Assembly (NCBI GenBank): GCA_016858145.1
Contig: JAEHOE010000028.1
Span: forward strand, 1 to 64,000
DNA length: 64,000 bases
Origin: Edaphochlamys debaryana
Lineage: Eukaryota; Chlorophyta; Chlorophyceae; Chlamydomonadales
Reading direction: 5' to 3'
A model generated the notes under the pieces. It worked only from the letters and a program-made list of their open reading frames with translations. It was not told the origin of the DNA and searched no databases. Both the position numbers and the translations under genes were made by a program. This document shows positions 10,801 to 22,643 of the stretch, one piece after another (position 1 is the first letter of the stretch; each line of letters starts with the position of its first letter).

Positions 10801-11361
10801 ACAAGCCTTCCAGCGAAAGTCCCTGCTAGAGGGACAGCGTGTGTGTGTGTACCGCTCCGCGACTGAGCAAGAGTTGCGACTGATCATCGTGACACTAGCA
10901 AGGAAGTGTAATCCCGTGATTGAAAGACAGGCCGCGCGTCCCTCGTGTGACTTCGGTCACTGAATAGTCGCCCATCGCCGTCGTCGCGTACGCAGAGTAC
11001 GCACATAGGAGTAGCACAGCCTTTGTCTGACCGCAGGTGCCCAAACAAGTACCTTCGCCGTCAACGACAACAGTCTACCGGCAGCGAGGCCGTCCGTTGG
11101 CCCCGGACTGCTCCCCTTCCCCCCGTCGCAGGACCCGCAGGTGTTCTAGTAGCCCGGTTGCCCCCAGGTCCCGAACGCTTCACCAGACAGTTATCTGTCG
11201 GGTGTTTGCCGCACTAAGTCCTATCGGTACCCGGCCGCAAGAGGCCGCCCGGTCAGGCAGCTAGGAACCCGGCTTCCACAGGCACAGGCACCCGCCGAGC
11301 GCAGCGAGGCGTCCCCTTCCCGCTCCGGCGTCAGGGTAGCGTCGTTCCCTTGTCACCGCAG

Positions 11362-11831
11362 GTCGTGTGACTAAGCCTCCGATCTGTCAGTGGTATCAAC
11401 GTCTACAAGTCGACTACAGCAGCAGGAGCGGCACCTCAAGCCCTGCTTGCAACCCCTTGGATCCAGCGTCTCTTCCCCAGGCCGTGTGACTAAGCCTCCC
11501 GCCTGCTGGGCCAGCGCACATCAACAGCAGCGGTAGAAGCGGCGGTTAAGACCCCCTGCCGTACTGCTCGTATATCCGTGTCAACAGGTCGTGTGAGTCA
11601 TCCTCCCGTACCGTACAGCAAGACACATCGTCGGTGGTTCATATCTGCACGGCCCCTGGTCGTAACCCCCAGGCACCGCCGCCTCTCTCTCTCTCCTCCG
11701 CAGGCCTCCCACCTTCCGTGTGACCCCTGCCCCCCTCAGCCGCAGCAGCAGGACACCCTCAGGTCCCCTGCTTGCGTGACAACAACCCCGACACTTGGAC
11801 AGGTAGAAGAGGCGGTTAAGACCCCCTACCT
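11362..11831 (+). repeat. Degenerate tandem repeat, unit about 105-130 bp, about four copies
   Basis: The phrase CAGG(T/C)CGTGTGACTAAGCCTCC starts units near 11362 and 11481, a variant GTCGTGTGAGTCATCCTCCC starts one at 11588, and a weaker form occurs near 11715. A second shared phrase, GTAGAAG(C/A)GGCGGTTAAG followed by ACCCCCT, occurs near 11532 and 11801. The repeats lie in otherwise non-coding DNA. Confidence 0.55.
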
Positions 11832-12550
11832 GAGCCCTACACGCTTCCGCACCTCATAAAGTACGCTTCCGCAAAGCCTACCTTCAACCCCAAGGCCCCT
11901 GGATCGTCTGTCCAGGCCCAAGCCGCAACCCACTAGCGCCTAGTTGTGTCTTCACACACACTATAGCGCCAGCTGTGCGATCCTAGGGCACGGACCGTTA
12001 GTCACCAGTGGTAACCTCCTGCAAGTAAGTGGACACGCATCTACGGGTAGTATCCGCGCGAAAAATTTTGGGGTGGTTACCCACTTGGTGGACCACACGC
12101 TCCGCCGTGGCATAATCGTGTGTAGGTGAGGCCCGTGTCTGGGACCCCGTGGAGGGGCAGGCGCCTGAGGCCCCAGCCGAGCTGACCGTGGTGGCAGGCG
12201 GATGCTGGTGCTAGGACAGGAGACGGCATCAGACAACAAGATGTTTCGATGCCGCAAGGGCGGGGGCCAGGGCCCTTGCGAGCAGGTGGGCAGCGCGACG
12301 GCAAGGGTGCCGCTCACCGCTTCGTTGTCCTTTGGTGAACCCGGTATGCTCAAATGGGGCAGAAGGGGATTAGTAAGCAGACGTGAGGTGTAGACGCACA
12401 AGGCCGCGAGGGCGGGGGTTATTATAGACAACGCAGGGCAGGGGAATGCAAGGGGCGTGCCGCGAGCTGTCGCCGCATGGGAAGACGAGGGGGCCTGGCA
12501 ACTGGGCTTCCACTTTACACAACCAACACCACATATTATGCAACTGCACC

Positions 12551-15376
12551 ATGCCACCTCGCTCGCGAGCCTCAGCTGCCGCGCCTTTGACCAGAATCCC
12601 GGAGCACGAATCGGCCAAGCAGCGCGTGCTGAGCACCGCGTCGCGGCTGTTTGGTCCAAGACCGCATCTCAACAAGCATGAGTTTAAAGAGCTAAACAAA
12701 GACCTGGGCATCATACTCGACTTCTCCAGGGCCACAGCGGAGAATGCGGCTTCTCTGCTGGACGCGGACGGCCATACCCGCTGCCAGCTCCTTACAACAC
12801 CTTTCGCCTCCGCCCTCGTGGCTCTGGTTGCCCTGGCGACGCGCATGGAGGTGACGGTCACGCCTGGCGTGTTAGAGGACCATCGGCACGGCGTGGCGTA
12901 CTCAGCGACCTCGCCTCCATCATCGTGGACAGGGCGACCAGCACCTCCACAGCAGCCGCGTTGCGCCCTTTCGCGGCCACGCTGCTCAAGGTGCAGACCC
13001 TGCACGCCGCGGTACGGCAGGTCGCGGCGGCCTGCGCGCTGATCCCCGGGGCTGGGGCCCAAGGCGGCACCACGCTGCGTATGCGGGCGGGGGACCTGGC
13101 GACCAACTGCCTTCGCCTGGTGGGGGCCCTGGCAAAATTCTCACATGCGCAGCGGGCCCCGGCCCTGGCCGACTCGTTGTTGGCAGCCATCGAGGAGAGC
13201 AGCCTGCTGGCCCACACCAGCCGCCTGCTGCTCCTCATGCGCCCGCCTCCTGGCGCCCCGGCCCCGCCGCCTGTCATCGCAAAGCAGGCTGAGCTGCTGT
13301 TCGACTACTGCACATCCCTCACACAGCTACGCCTCCCGGCCCAGCTATTGGGCCGCGACGCGGAGGTCAGTGTGCAAATCGCCCTGGGCCCCTGCGGCCA
13401 GCGCGCGTTCTTGCTCCTCTGCCCCAGCGTCCTGGCAGCAGCGGACGGCCAGCCCTGCGGCCTGCCAGTCGACCCGCTGCTCGCCGCCCCCAGCCTCAAA
13501 AGCAGTGACTACCCCCGTACGTCGGGTGCCGTACTGTACACGTGCCTCCTCGAGTTGAGCCTCGAGACAGAGAGTCCAGCCCCCTCCGTGTCGCCTCGCG
13601 CCATTCTGCGCCTGGGCCTGCGCGCACTGGTGCTGGCGGGGGCATCAGCACGCGCCGGCGCGGGGGCGGTGTCCCTTGACTCCAGGCGGCAGACGGTGGT
13701 GGACCTGAGCTGGGCCGGGGGCAGGCGCAGGGGCACGCAGGCCTTCCGATTGCTGCTGCGGCCCGGCGTAGACGTGCTCAGTCTGGGCCGGCAGGCGCTG
13801 GAAATCCTGGCCGCTGCGGCCGAGCGGTGGCCGCGGGCGTGGGAGGCCGAGGCAGGGAGGGCCTGGGCGCCCCTGCTGACGGCCGCGCTGCACTGCTTGG
13901 CGGCAGTGCCAGCGGAGGAGGAGCGGATGCTGAGGGCTCTCGCCCAGCTGCTGCAAAGCGCAGGGCGGCCCCTGACAGGCCCCAGCGACGGTGAGCACAG
14001 GCTTTCCCTGAGTAAGCCGGCTCACCTGTGAGCTTGGTCTACTGCCTTCTGCATGGCTCCTGCGTGCGCTCACGCAATGTCCCTGTTCCGCTGTCCCGCA
14101 CGCCACAGGTGGGCCGCCCATCCTCGCCTACCACCCCGCCCATCTGCCCCCCTCCGTGGCGGCGGCGCTGGAGGGCGGTGTGGTGCCGCTGCTGGAGACG
14201 ATGCTGCGGTGCGCCGTCGGCAGCCCGGCAGGGCCTGAGGCGCAGGTGGTGCGGCGCTTCGTGACGGCACCGGGCTTCGTGTTCGCCACCCTGCTAGCGC
14301 ACAGCCCGCCCCGGCAGGCCGCCTCCCTCCTCCGGACTCTGGCCAAGCTGCTCCGGACGCTGCAGCCTGACGTCCTGGTGCGGCCACTGCACTCGCAAGC
14401 GGCTGAGGAGCTTCACGAGGCCATTGTGATGGCCGCCCTCGAACTTGTAAACTTTGCTCTGCCAGCAGCCGCATGCGAGGTTGCGGCAGCGGAGCCGGCG
14501 GCAGGGGCCCTGGACCCCGCTGCGCCCTGCGCGCCCGTGTGTGTGCTGGCGCTGGCGGTCCTGCAGCTGCTGCCCGAGCTCTCGCGGCTGACGCTTGGGG
14601 CCGTGAAGCAGCTGCTGCCGACGCTTGTCACAGGCGAGGGCGGTCCGGGCGAGGGGTGCGACCCCAAAGCCGTGCTGCTGGACGAGAGCGCCGACATGGT
14701 CGTGCGGGCTACCTGTGTCGCGCCCCGCGATGCGGAGCCTGGTGTGGCCCCTCCGCACCGCCTGGCCTCGGCCCTGTGCCTGCCCCTCCTGGTGGAGGAG
14801 TGCGGGGCGGTGCCGCTGCTGGGTGCGCTCCTGGAGGCATCGTGGGGGGACGAGGAGCAGGCGCATGGGGTGCTGGCGCCACGAACCGACGTCTTCGCCA
14901 GTACCTGCCTATCCGTGTACGCGCACTACCCGCACCTCGTGCGGGGGCGGGACAGCGGCGCGGACGGTGCCGGCGGCTCCACCGCACCGGGTGCGGCGGC
15001 TGCGTGGTCGCCCGAGGCCCTCCGCCTGCTGGCAACACGGGTGAGCGACACGCTGACCGGAGTGAGGGAGCAGCTGGAGGATCTGGCGGACAGGCTGGAG
15101 CAGCCAGGCAGCGAGCAGACCGTAGCTGGAGATCCTCCTCATGCGTCGGCTCTGGCGGCCGCCGCCCAGCGGCTGGCGGCGCTGCGGGCCGAGGCGGCGG
15201 CGCTGCTGCCCGCCTGCGCCAACCCCGCCTGCGCCAGCCTGGAGGGCGACAGCGAGGCGGACGTGAGGCTGCAGCAGTGCGGGCGGTGCAAGCGGGTGTC
15301 GTACTGCTGCCGCGAGTGCCAGACGGCGCACTGGAAGGCGGGCCACAAGGCGGAGTGCGGGGTAGAGAGCAGCTGA
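12551..15376 (+). CDS. MYND-type zinc finger protein
   Basis: The start MPPRSRASAAAPL at 12551 opens a first exon to about 12870. The reading then moves from frame 2 to frame 1 (VLSDLASIIVDRATS) by about 12906; no long intron fits, so this is either a very short intron or an indel. The second exon runs to 13990, a clean phase-1 GT-AG intron follows (13991-14108), and exon 3 (14109-15376) reaches the stop. The protein is about 890 residues, mostly Ala/Leu-rich helical repeats. At the extreme C terminus is a MYND finger: CANPAC, QQCGRCKRVSYCC, CQTAHWKAGHKAEC (about 15217-15360). MYND fingers bind short Pro-rich peptides; volvocine algae carry large families of such proteins of unknown function. 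A likely poly(A) signal lies at 16569. A methyltransferase SET domain was looked for and not seen. Confidence 0.8.
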
Positions 15377-16766
15377 GAGGGCCACGGGGGACGGGCATAG
15401 GTGTATGGGTAGTTTTGGCAGGGGACGGTGCAGGTCTGTTGCGGAGGCGCTTAGGAACATGTGCACGCTGCCCCAACTGGCGTTATCACGCTTGCAGTAC
15501 TCGCTTTGGAGTGCGGAGCGGGGAGCGGCTGACGGGGCGTCTGGACAGGGCTGTCGTGTGACGTCTTGGCAGCCCGCGGGCTTTTGGGGGGATTCTGGCC
15601 AAGTGTGCTTGGCTTGACACGGTGCAGGCCTGGCTGGAATACGCGCGAGCTTTTGGACTAGGAGGAGGCAGTAGGGCGATTGTTTGACGGGGTGGGGCGT
15701 GGCTGATAGGATGCGGGTCTGGCAGGGATACTCTGGGATGGTGCTTGGCTACCATGCTGAGGCATGGGTCGTGGCGGGGTTAGTTGGGCTAATCATGAGC
15801 TGTCTGGGTAACGCATGGTGCAAATGCCTGCACAAGAGGCTTAGTTGACACATTGTGTGCATGGTAGGGGGCGCAGTGCGTTGGGTTGGTCCCCTGCCTG
15901 TAGCTGACGTCCGGTTTGGTTCGAGCCGCGTGTGGCCTTCGTTGCGACGGTTGGAGGGGCATCATGGGTCATGTGAGGCACGCACCACACTGCCGAGGGG
16001 GCGAAGAACTAGGGTAGCGGGAAGGGGCACGGACGTGTCCATGCGGGCACAGGGGCGACGGGGGCCTGGGTCCAGTTGCTAGGCAGATGAGCTGCCATGC
16101 AGTGGTGTGCCTGTGTCGCAGGAGGGGCGGCCCCTGCAGGACGCTGCCGGCGGGGCCCTCGGTCTTCGCCACGGACTCAGTCCCAGTGGTCTTGACGCAG
16201 CTTTTAGACTTGGGTGGAGCTTAGTTATGCGCTGCCATCGAGCCTTGCCCAGCAGGGGGGGCTAGCAAGGGCGGTCAGGGATGCGCGGCACAGAACGGCA
16301 CGCGGCTGGTGCGTGGACCAGTGGACCTGCGGCGCATGTGGCATGCTGGCCTTGCTCATGCAGTGCCACAGCGTCTTTCAGACTTGGCATACCCCTGAAA
16401 ATCTTAGGAGTTACCGGTTCGGGTTGTCAAGGAACTGCCACTGGGCGGGGGTCGGTGGGAAGGTCGGGGATGGCGCGGGGTAAGGGAGGGGCGAGGGGGA
16501 GAGGCATGGGAAATCGGCAAAGCAACTGGGACAGCCTAACATACCCTATTGAATCTGCATATTGCATATGTAAAACAGTTCCAGCTAGACTCTCAGTTGC
16601 CACCCAAGCCGAGGCCATCGACACATCCCCAACACGTCGGGACGCCTGGCATCCCTCCTTCAGGGCGACGTGTTCAAATTTGTGAAAGTCGCTTCAGGTA
16701 CTGGAAAGGAGCTTTGTGGAGTTTGAGCGAGGCGACTTCCGACAAGCTGCTTGAGCACCGGAGAGC
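15377..16766. other. 3' UTR of the MYND gene and intergenic DNA
   Basis: No coding exon could be supported. The only TGTAA on the + strand is at 16569-16573, about 1.2 kb after the stop codon, so the MYND transcript may have a long 3' UTR. Confidence 0.5.
16569..16573 (+). promoter_or_regulatory. Possible TGTAA poly(A) signal of the MYND gene
   Basis: TGTAA is the usual poly(A) signal of volvocine nuclear genes. It lies in an AT-rich pocket downstream of the MYND stop; the distance of about 1.2 kb makes the link tentative. Confidence 0.4.
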
Positions 16767-17849
16767 ATGGACCTGCCCAGCGTGACCGGTGTCAAGCCAG
16801 GCTCGCTTAACCCTCTGAGGTGCGCTTTTGGGTGTCGACTCGCGCAGCGTCAGATGCCGGGCATGCACACAGCGGTCAACATACCCGCTGCGGTATACCG
16901 GGGCAGCGGACGCCTTGGATAACACTTGTCGGTGTCGCTGGAAAGGCGAGGTCACCGCGAGGTCCGGACCGCGGCCCGGGACCGGGGTCTTCCCGGAGTT
17001 CCCGCCTTTTGGCTAGCCTTGCAGCCGCGGTCTTCACCCCGCGCGGCACGCGCGCGTGCCGCGTCTTCGGCCCGCGGCCCCTGGAACACCAAGCGCTCCC
17101 CTCGGCCTTCTTGCCTGCAGGGCGGCGGGACCCAAGCTGGCCGTGGGGGAGCGGCTGAGCCCCTGCGGCAAGTTCGCCATCAACGGCGCAGGTGGGTGGC
17201 GAGGCGGAGCCCGGGGGAGGGGGGAGAGCGAGGTAGAAGGCTGACAAGAGAACGGCACTGATATCCTTGACGTCAAGGCAAGCCGAGTTTGGGTTGGGAG
17301 GCAGGAATGGACGGGCTGGGCGGGGCCGGGGCAGACGCAGGAGCAGGAGCGGGGAGGCGAATTGACAAGTTAGACTTCAGTCACTTGGCAACGCGGTACG
17401 GTTCGTCTTTCCAGCCTGCACATAAGATGATGATTAGGATCTGCCGCTTGCGGCAAGGACTTCGCCTGTTGTTTGTGCCCAGGCGGTTGAAGTGCAAAGG
17501 GGTGGCAGCTATGGGCAGCGGCAGTTCGGCACGCGGGGTCCAGAACGGGTCCAGAAAGGGAGGCAACGCTTCGCTTGGCGCCGGGAGAGTGAAGAGTGGC
17601 CAGTCTTGCTCGGTATCACTGCTTCAAGCCAAGCCACGGGAGCCGGGGGCAACAAGAGCCAGATTCGGCGTCCCCGTCCGCACCCCTCGTTTATCCCCCT
17701 CATACGCTCCACCCCGGCGTCTTCCCGCCCTCTCGCACCTCCCTGCAGGCCAGTGGCGCGAGCTGACGACGGCGGAGCAGGTTCCCCAGGTCCCCGAGTT
17801 CGGTGCCGTGGGGCCGGACGGCAAGGCCATGGCCAACCCGCCGCGGTAG
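16767..17849 (+). CDS. Small 74-residue protein of unknown function, three exons
   Basis: Exons are 16767-16819, 17121-17191 and 17749-17849. The phases fit exactly: exon 1 ends with two bases (AG) completed by the G of exon 2, and exon 2 ends with one base completed by GC of exon 3. Both introns have GT donors and pyrimidine-rich CTGCAG acceptors. The protein begins MDLPSVTGVKPGSLNPL, continues AAGPKLAVGERLSPCGKFA and ends GAVGPDGKAMANPPR. It has one Cys, no membrane segment and no obvious transit peptide. Such short, compact, intron-containing proteins in algae are often subunits of mitochondrial complexes or axonemal inner proteins, but I do not recognise this one. No TGTAA signal was seen within a kilobase of the stop. 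Confidence 0.5.
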
Positions 17850-19282
17850 AGGCCAGGGACTGGTGTGACCCGCGCGCGACCCCGAGGGGCACAGCGGTGC
17901 ACGCCGTGGTTGCTATCGCGCCAGCGAATCCCGAGCAACATGGCAAATGGGACTTTACGGAAATGGGCCACAGCGGAGTGAGTACCGCTGGCCTCATCCC
18001 TGGTGTTCGCTCTCGGAAGGGCGCTGGGAGCACGGATCGTGGGGTGCTGCTGGAGCCTGGGGTGTGGGAGGGGAGGGGGCTCAGGGCCGGACGTGTGGGC
18101 CGAGGCGAAGTGGAGTGCCGTTGGGGGTCTGCGCTTGGGGATTCCAGGGAGCAGGAATGGAGGACCCCAAGAACGCGCATTGCTCATGACCTAGCGGCGC
18201 GTTGGGGTTGAACTTGCGTCATTGATGTCTTGGATAGAGCAAGGGCCGGTGCTTGGAGTCCCCGGGGGGCGCCGCTCGCTGCCTGGGGAGAATATTGCGT
18301 GCAGCGCGTGCCGCGCGGGGTGCAGTCCCATGTAGTGAGAGACTTTGCTTGCAAAAGAGCACCGACAAGCTTGCCTGGGGTTTCTGTGCTCGCAGGGGCC
18401 GTGCAGCGTAGTCCTGGGGTCCGCAGTCCTCATACTACCAGCTCCTCATCGCCAGCCCCTTGTAGCTTGTACACCCCTCGTGCGTCAGCTGCGCATTCCC
18501 GATTAGTTGCTATCTTCCTGCAGCGCTGGCCTGTCAGCTCCCGCACACCCTGTGGCCTGCCATTGCCAGGTTCTCGACAGTCCTGGCCTCTTGAGCAAGC
18601 CGACATACCCCGTACTCGGCTACCTGCCTCAGTCAGCAGTCGTCTGTCAACCTGTAGTCCTGTACGCATCCCATGCCGCCTCGCCTTGAAGTTGCGCCCT
18701 CACGTAGTCTGCCTCTTCGGCATCCCTGCCTGCACCGCCCCTGCAGCATCCATGGTCCGGGTCCGCCAGCCCACCTTCTCTACCCACGTTCCGCGAACGT
18801 CATGCGACTGCCCCGGCAGAAAGGGCCCGTCAGGTCCATTCGTCAGGTCCACCCCGGCTGCACGTGGCACCAGCCCTCGCAAAATCCTCCAGGCCGCCAG
18901 CCAACAGCTAGCGAGCCGCTCGCCATCTTGGCAGCCCATCTGGTCTGCTTTAGTACGACAAGGTCCTCGTGCCCGGTCAACCCTTGCATGACGCCATGTA
19001 CACCTCTCACAAAGCCTGGTCCGATCTTTTCTCCTCGCCCATCCTCGCCCAGCACCCACTCCCCTCCAGCAAGCTCATCAGAGCAATCCCTGGAAGCCCC
19101 AGCTCCCTAGAACGTCCCTAGCGTGCAGCCATCTCTTACACCCAGAAACCCCGCCCAGCCCCTCTGTCCGGATCCCCTTCAAGCCCCAGCCCGGAAGCCC
19201 CAGCCCATCACAGCGCCCCCTGCAGGGCAGCCACCCAGCCCTTCGAGCCCTCGTTGCCCTCGTTGTTCTTGAGCCCAGACCC
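17850..19282. other. Region between two converging genes
   Basis: This holds the 3' ends of the small + strand gene and of the - strand DnaJ-zinc gene. Long open frames such as 18230-18991 (+) have no start context, splice signals or codon pattern that would support a gene. Confidence 0.5.
19136..19140 (-). promoter_or_regulatory. TGTAA poly(A) signal of the DnaJ-zinc gene
   Basis: TTACA on the + strand (TGTAA on the coding strand) lies 143 nt after the stop codon at 19283-19285, a typical position for a volvocine poly(A) signal. Confidence 0.6.
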
Positions 19283-22195
19283 TCAGAACGTCCCCTGGAA
19301 GCCCGAGCCCCTGCACTGGCTGCACGGCACCAGCCCCACGCCGTTGCACACGCGGCACTCCCGAGGGTCCACGGAGCGCCCCAGCATGTCCCGCTGACGT
19401 GGCGCCGGCCCCGGGCCCGGCGTGCCGTCGTACAGCTCGTCCCGGCTGGAGGCGGCGGAGGCGGTGCGCCCGTCGCCGCCGCACGCGAAGCAGCGCACGC
19501 CGCCCGTGCCCTGGGGGATGGAGGCGATGGAGGCAAGACAGGGTCCGGTGGGATTTCCCTGTCCCCTCCTGTGGCTCGCTCGAACAGCATGACCCCGTTT
19601 GCATCCCGGGCCCGCTTTAAGGCCGGACTGGGATGCAGTCTGGGTGCCCCGCCCACCCTTGCACGCCCACCTGGCACAGCGAGCACGGCACGGGGTCCTT
19701 CTTCAGGCCGCTGTACACCGCGAAGCCCGCTGCGCCAAACACCGCGCCACCCACGATGATGTCCTGGGGAATGCAGGGTAGGCATGAAGGACGGCATGTC
19801 AGGAGAGCCGCCACAAGAGGGTCCGGTATGGGAGTCTGAGGCAGGCTGCGGGGCGGGCTCGCGACCGTCTGGCGGCAAGTGCTGCGGCCGGGTGGGAGCC
19901 ACGACTCGGGTGCGTGCCCAGGTTGGAGGACCCGAGCCCGTGGTAAGTGCACTGCACTATCCAGTCACAACCCGAGATTGATCGCGACTGCCCTCTGGCG
20001 CAGCGCTGCGCGGGTTGTGGCCGCGGATGGGTGGCCACTCGGAATCCACACACTGACCTGGAGGGACTCGGGTGATACTGCTTTACAAGCAGTTGATGCT
20101 CCTCCCGTTGTTGGTGGTCGCCGTGCCAACAGCACACGCGTCCGGCAGGCGTGGCATTGGCTTGCAGCTTGCGAATGCGCCGCTCGCGACGTGCTCCCCG
20201 TGCTGTTTAGCATCGTGGCCACTGTGGCTCGAACCTAGTCGTATAGAGCACCTTAGTTATCAGCGCACTGCCGAGTGGTCCAGCGTCAGCGTGCGCAAGA
20301 ACTCGCTGTTGGTCAGCGCCGGACTCGCTGTGCTGAGGTGTAAGGACCCGTAAGGACTTGCTACACTGTGTGTGGGCAAAGCTGGCACACAGCCATCACA
20401 CCCGTGCGTTCGGGTCCACACCACGCTCCGGACCCAGGGGTCGGCACAGCTGTGCCCTCCTCGCTTTGAGGTTGCCTTCTGAGCTTCCTGCACCCGGCCT
20501 CAGAAACCAGCGAGTGCCAGCCAGAACAGCCTTGCCAACCCGTAGTCCTGAGCCCGGCAGACCTAGCTGCCCTGCACTCCTGCTCCACCCTCCAGCACGC
20601 CGTGCACTCTGCACTGTCAGGCTGCGCTGTTGAATCCCGGCCAGCGGTCCAGCGCCTGCTGAATCCTCTCAGTTTACAGTCAAAGCCTCCTCACATGCAC
20701 ACCTGCTGCCTCGATACCTTTTACTGCATCAGAGGAATGCCACTTCACCTATCTGCCGTCCTGCCCCAGACCGTCACGCCAGCCTGACGCCAACGCCTCG
20801 CTCTGACTGCCATCACCCAGTTCACCCCGTCTGAGTGCGGGTCTGTCTCTACGGAACGCCGACGCCAGCTACCACCTACCAGGGCCTTGCCTTCCTGCCT
20901 TCCAGCAATGCGCCCTTCCTACATACCGGTACATAACTTAAGCTCCATCCTGCCCAGCCCTTTCCCGGCTTCGCCTGCATGCATTTCCCCGAGCCCTACG
21001 TGTCGTTGCAGTCCTTTCGCAGGACCGATTCCAACTGGCGCTGCTTATTGCCCGATCGTGTCCGACTGCCGGCGTCCCCCGTCGCAGCGTTTGCCCACGC
21101 TACGGGCAGGCCAGCATGGGCCCGTGCTCCGTGCCGCAGCGAGCTCCACGCGCTGAGCCTGTACTTGTCCCTCGCAGTGTGGCTGCGCGGCTCACGGCCA
21201 GCGGCGCTACGACACGCCCCGGTACTTGCGCCGCGTGTCCGCGGGTTTGCCGTCGTGCTCCACTCGCCAGTGCGCCCACGTTTGTGCCTGCGTGGGTGCA
21301 ACGGGCCGGGCGAGTCTGTTCAAAGGTAGGCTTGATACCTACACCGAGAGCCCTGTAGAGCGAAGGCCCCAAATGTAGCGGCAGGTTGCATAACCAAGCC
21401 TCTGCGCCACGCCACCCGCTTACCTGCGCATAGAGGTTCGAGTCCTTGAGCTTGCCAATGGTGCCCGTGCCACGAGTCATGGTGCCAATAGGCGGGTCCT
21501 CTGGGGGTCAGGGGAGGGAGGTACGGGCCGTCAGCTTTCCACCTCGACCGTACACGAGCCCCAGGGGATCGCCAGGTGCCTGAGGAAGTGCGGGAAGCAA
21601 GGTAGATTTGCCGACGCACCTGGGGAGCGATACACGGCCTGCGGCGGGTGCCCCGGCGGGTATCGCTGGGTGCCTTGGAACATGTGGCTATGCGAGGCTG
21701 GGAGCGTGGAGACGAAGCCCGAGGATGCTTGGTTGGGGCGGCCAGCGATGGATGCCATTTCTTCGCGGACAGCGGGCACTCCCGCGGGAATCTGGGGACG
21801 AGAGGGGGAGAGGGGGGAATTATGGGCCAGGGCGGTTGCTAGACGGGAGAAGTGACGCAAACCCTTGCCACGCGAAGAAACACCCGGCGAGAGTTCTGAA
21901 GTGCAAGGCGTGTGCAGCAGTGGTGCCACTGCGCGCTGGCGAACGGTACGCGCCGAGCTCGGGCGCATGCAGCGCAATTTCCCAAACCCAACCAGGTTCC
22001 AAGCGCGCTACCGCTACCGTATCAACGTTTTCTAGTGGTGGTTGCTCCGTCAGCGGCAGCAGCGGCAACACAAGCACTCACAATTGGCTCGCTATACTCA
22101 TCCACGTATTCCGTCCTCCACGTCCTTAGATGTTGCATCGTAGTGCCCCAGAGCTGGGCATCGGGGCGCCGGTCATTGGGGCCCAGAACGGACAT
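19283..22195 (-). CDS. Membrane protein with a DnaJ-type Cys-rich zinc domain (no J domain)
   Basis: Five exons on the complement, 22195-22082, 21791-21620, 21500-21424, 19763-19671 and 19510-19283, join with matching phases (0, 1, 0, 0) to give 227 residues. Intron 3 is long (1660 nt). One hydrophobic segment, IIVGGAVFGAAGFAVYSGL (about 123-141), is followed by four CxxCxGxG motifs: CSLCQGTG (148), CFACGGDG (159), CRVCNGVG (204) and CSQCRGSG (215). This is the complete zinc-binding module of DnaJ proteins, which holds two zinc ions and has disulfide-exchange or chaperone activity. In plants, J-less proteins of this kind (BSD2, LQY1, PSA2 and relatives) mostly work in chloroplast assembly. 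The N terminus MSVLGPNDRRPDAQLW is not a typical transit peptide, so location is open. A poly(A) signal lies at 19136. Confidence 0.8.
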
Positions 22196-22643
22196 TGTCT
22201 AAGCCTGGTCGGTGAAGTCTGTCAAGGGCTTGTATACTTAAAGTGTCTTGGTAATAAACGACTGAGCTGTGCGCCTGGGATACAAACAACGACTGAAGGC
22301 TACGCAGAACCACGTCGCAGAAAGGAAACGGTGGCCGGGATCCAGCCCTGGATCCTGCTCTGGGAGGCTGAGCTGACAGTTTCTCTCGGGAGCGCTCCCA
22401 GGCTCCACCCGCTAGCTAGACTGAACACGCAACCGACTCGCTGCATCCTCAGACCCACACTGGACCAAACCTCGCGGCTGCGCCTCCTCGGCCATTCGAG
22501 CGGGCGCCTTCCAACTCGTGCATAGCTGGTCCGCCCCTCACGCTGCTGGTGGTGCAAAGATAGAATGAATTCTGACTAGGCATTGAGGCGCGCAAAGCAG
22601 CACATCAGCAAGCGTGCATACGGGCAACCTGCTTTGAACGAAA
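22196..22643. promoter_or_regulatory. Divergent upstream region shared by two genes
   Basis: 448 bp separate the start codons of the - strand DnaJ-zinc gene (22195) and the + strand homeodomain-like gene (22644). The centre is relatively AT-rich (GTATACTTAAAG near 22233, GGTAATAAACGA near 22250). It must hold both promoters and leaders; no specific element can be named with confidence. Confidence 0.45.

Larger units (their letters stand above)
9204..12550. other. Long non-coding stretch upstream of the MYND gene
   Basis: No coding region could be supported. Noted inside it: an ATAAAAAGG TATA-like string near 9477, a short GT microsatellite at 10839-10850, a hairpin at 10781-10800 and a degenerate tandem repeat at 11362-11831 (both listed separately). 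The last few hundred bases are the presumed promoter and leader of the MYND-domain gene starting at 12551. Confidence 0.5.

Noticed and set aside
5762..12000. LTR pair around the integrase or the Gag-like ORF
   Set aside because: By eye no direct repeat longer than a short shared phrase was found between 5760-7300 and 9200-12000. A self-alignment could overturn this.
12446..12550. Upstream in-frame start for the MYND protein
   Set aside because: The extra 35 residues have no protein-like character; the ATG at 12551 follows an ACC context and begins a plausible N terminus.
18230..18991. 253-residue + strand open frame
   Set aside because: Composition follows GC content only; no domains, no supported splice sites, and it lies in the tail region of two converging genes.
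19764..21423. Separate gene inside the long intron of the DnaJ-zinc gene
   Set aside because: No frame on either strand shows domains or a consistent exon chain.
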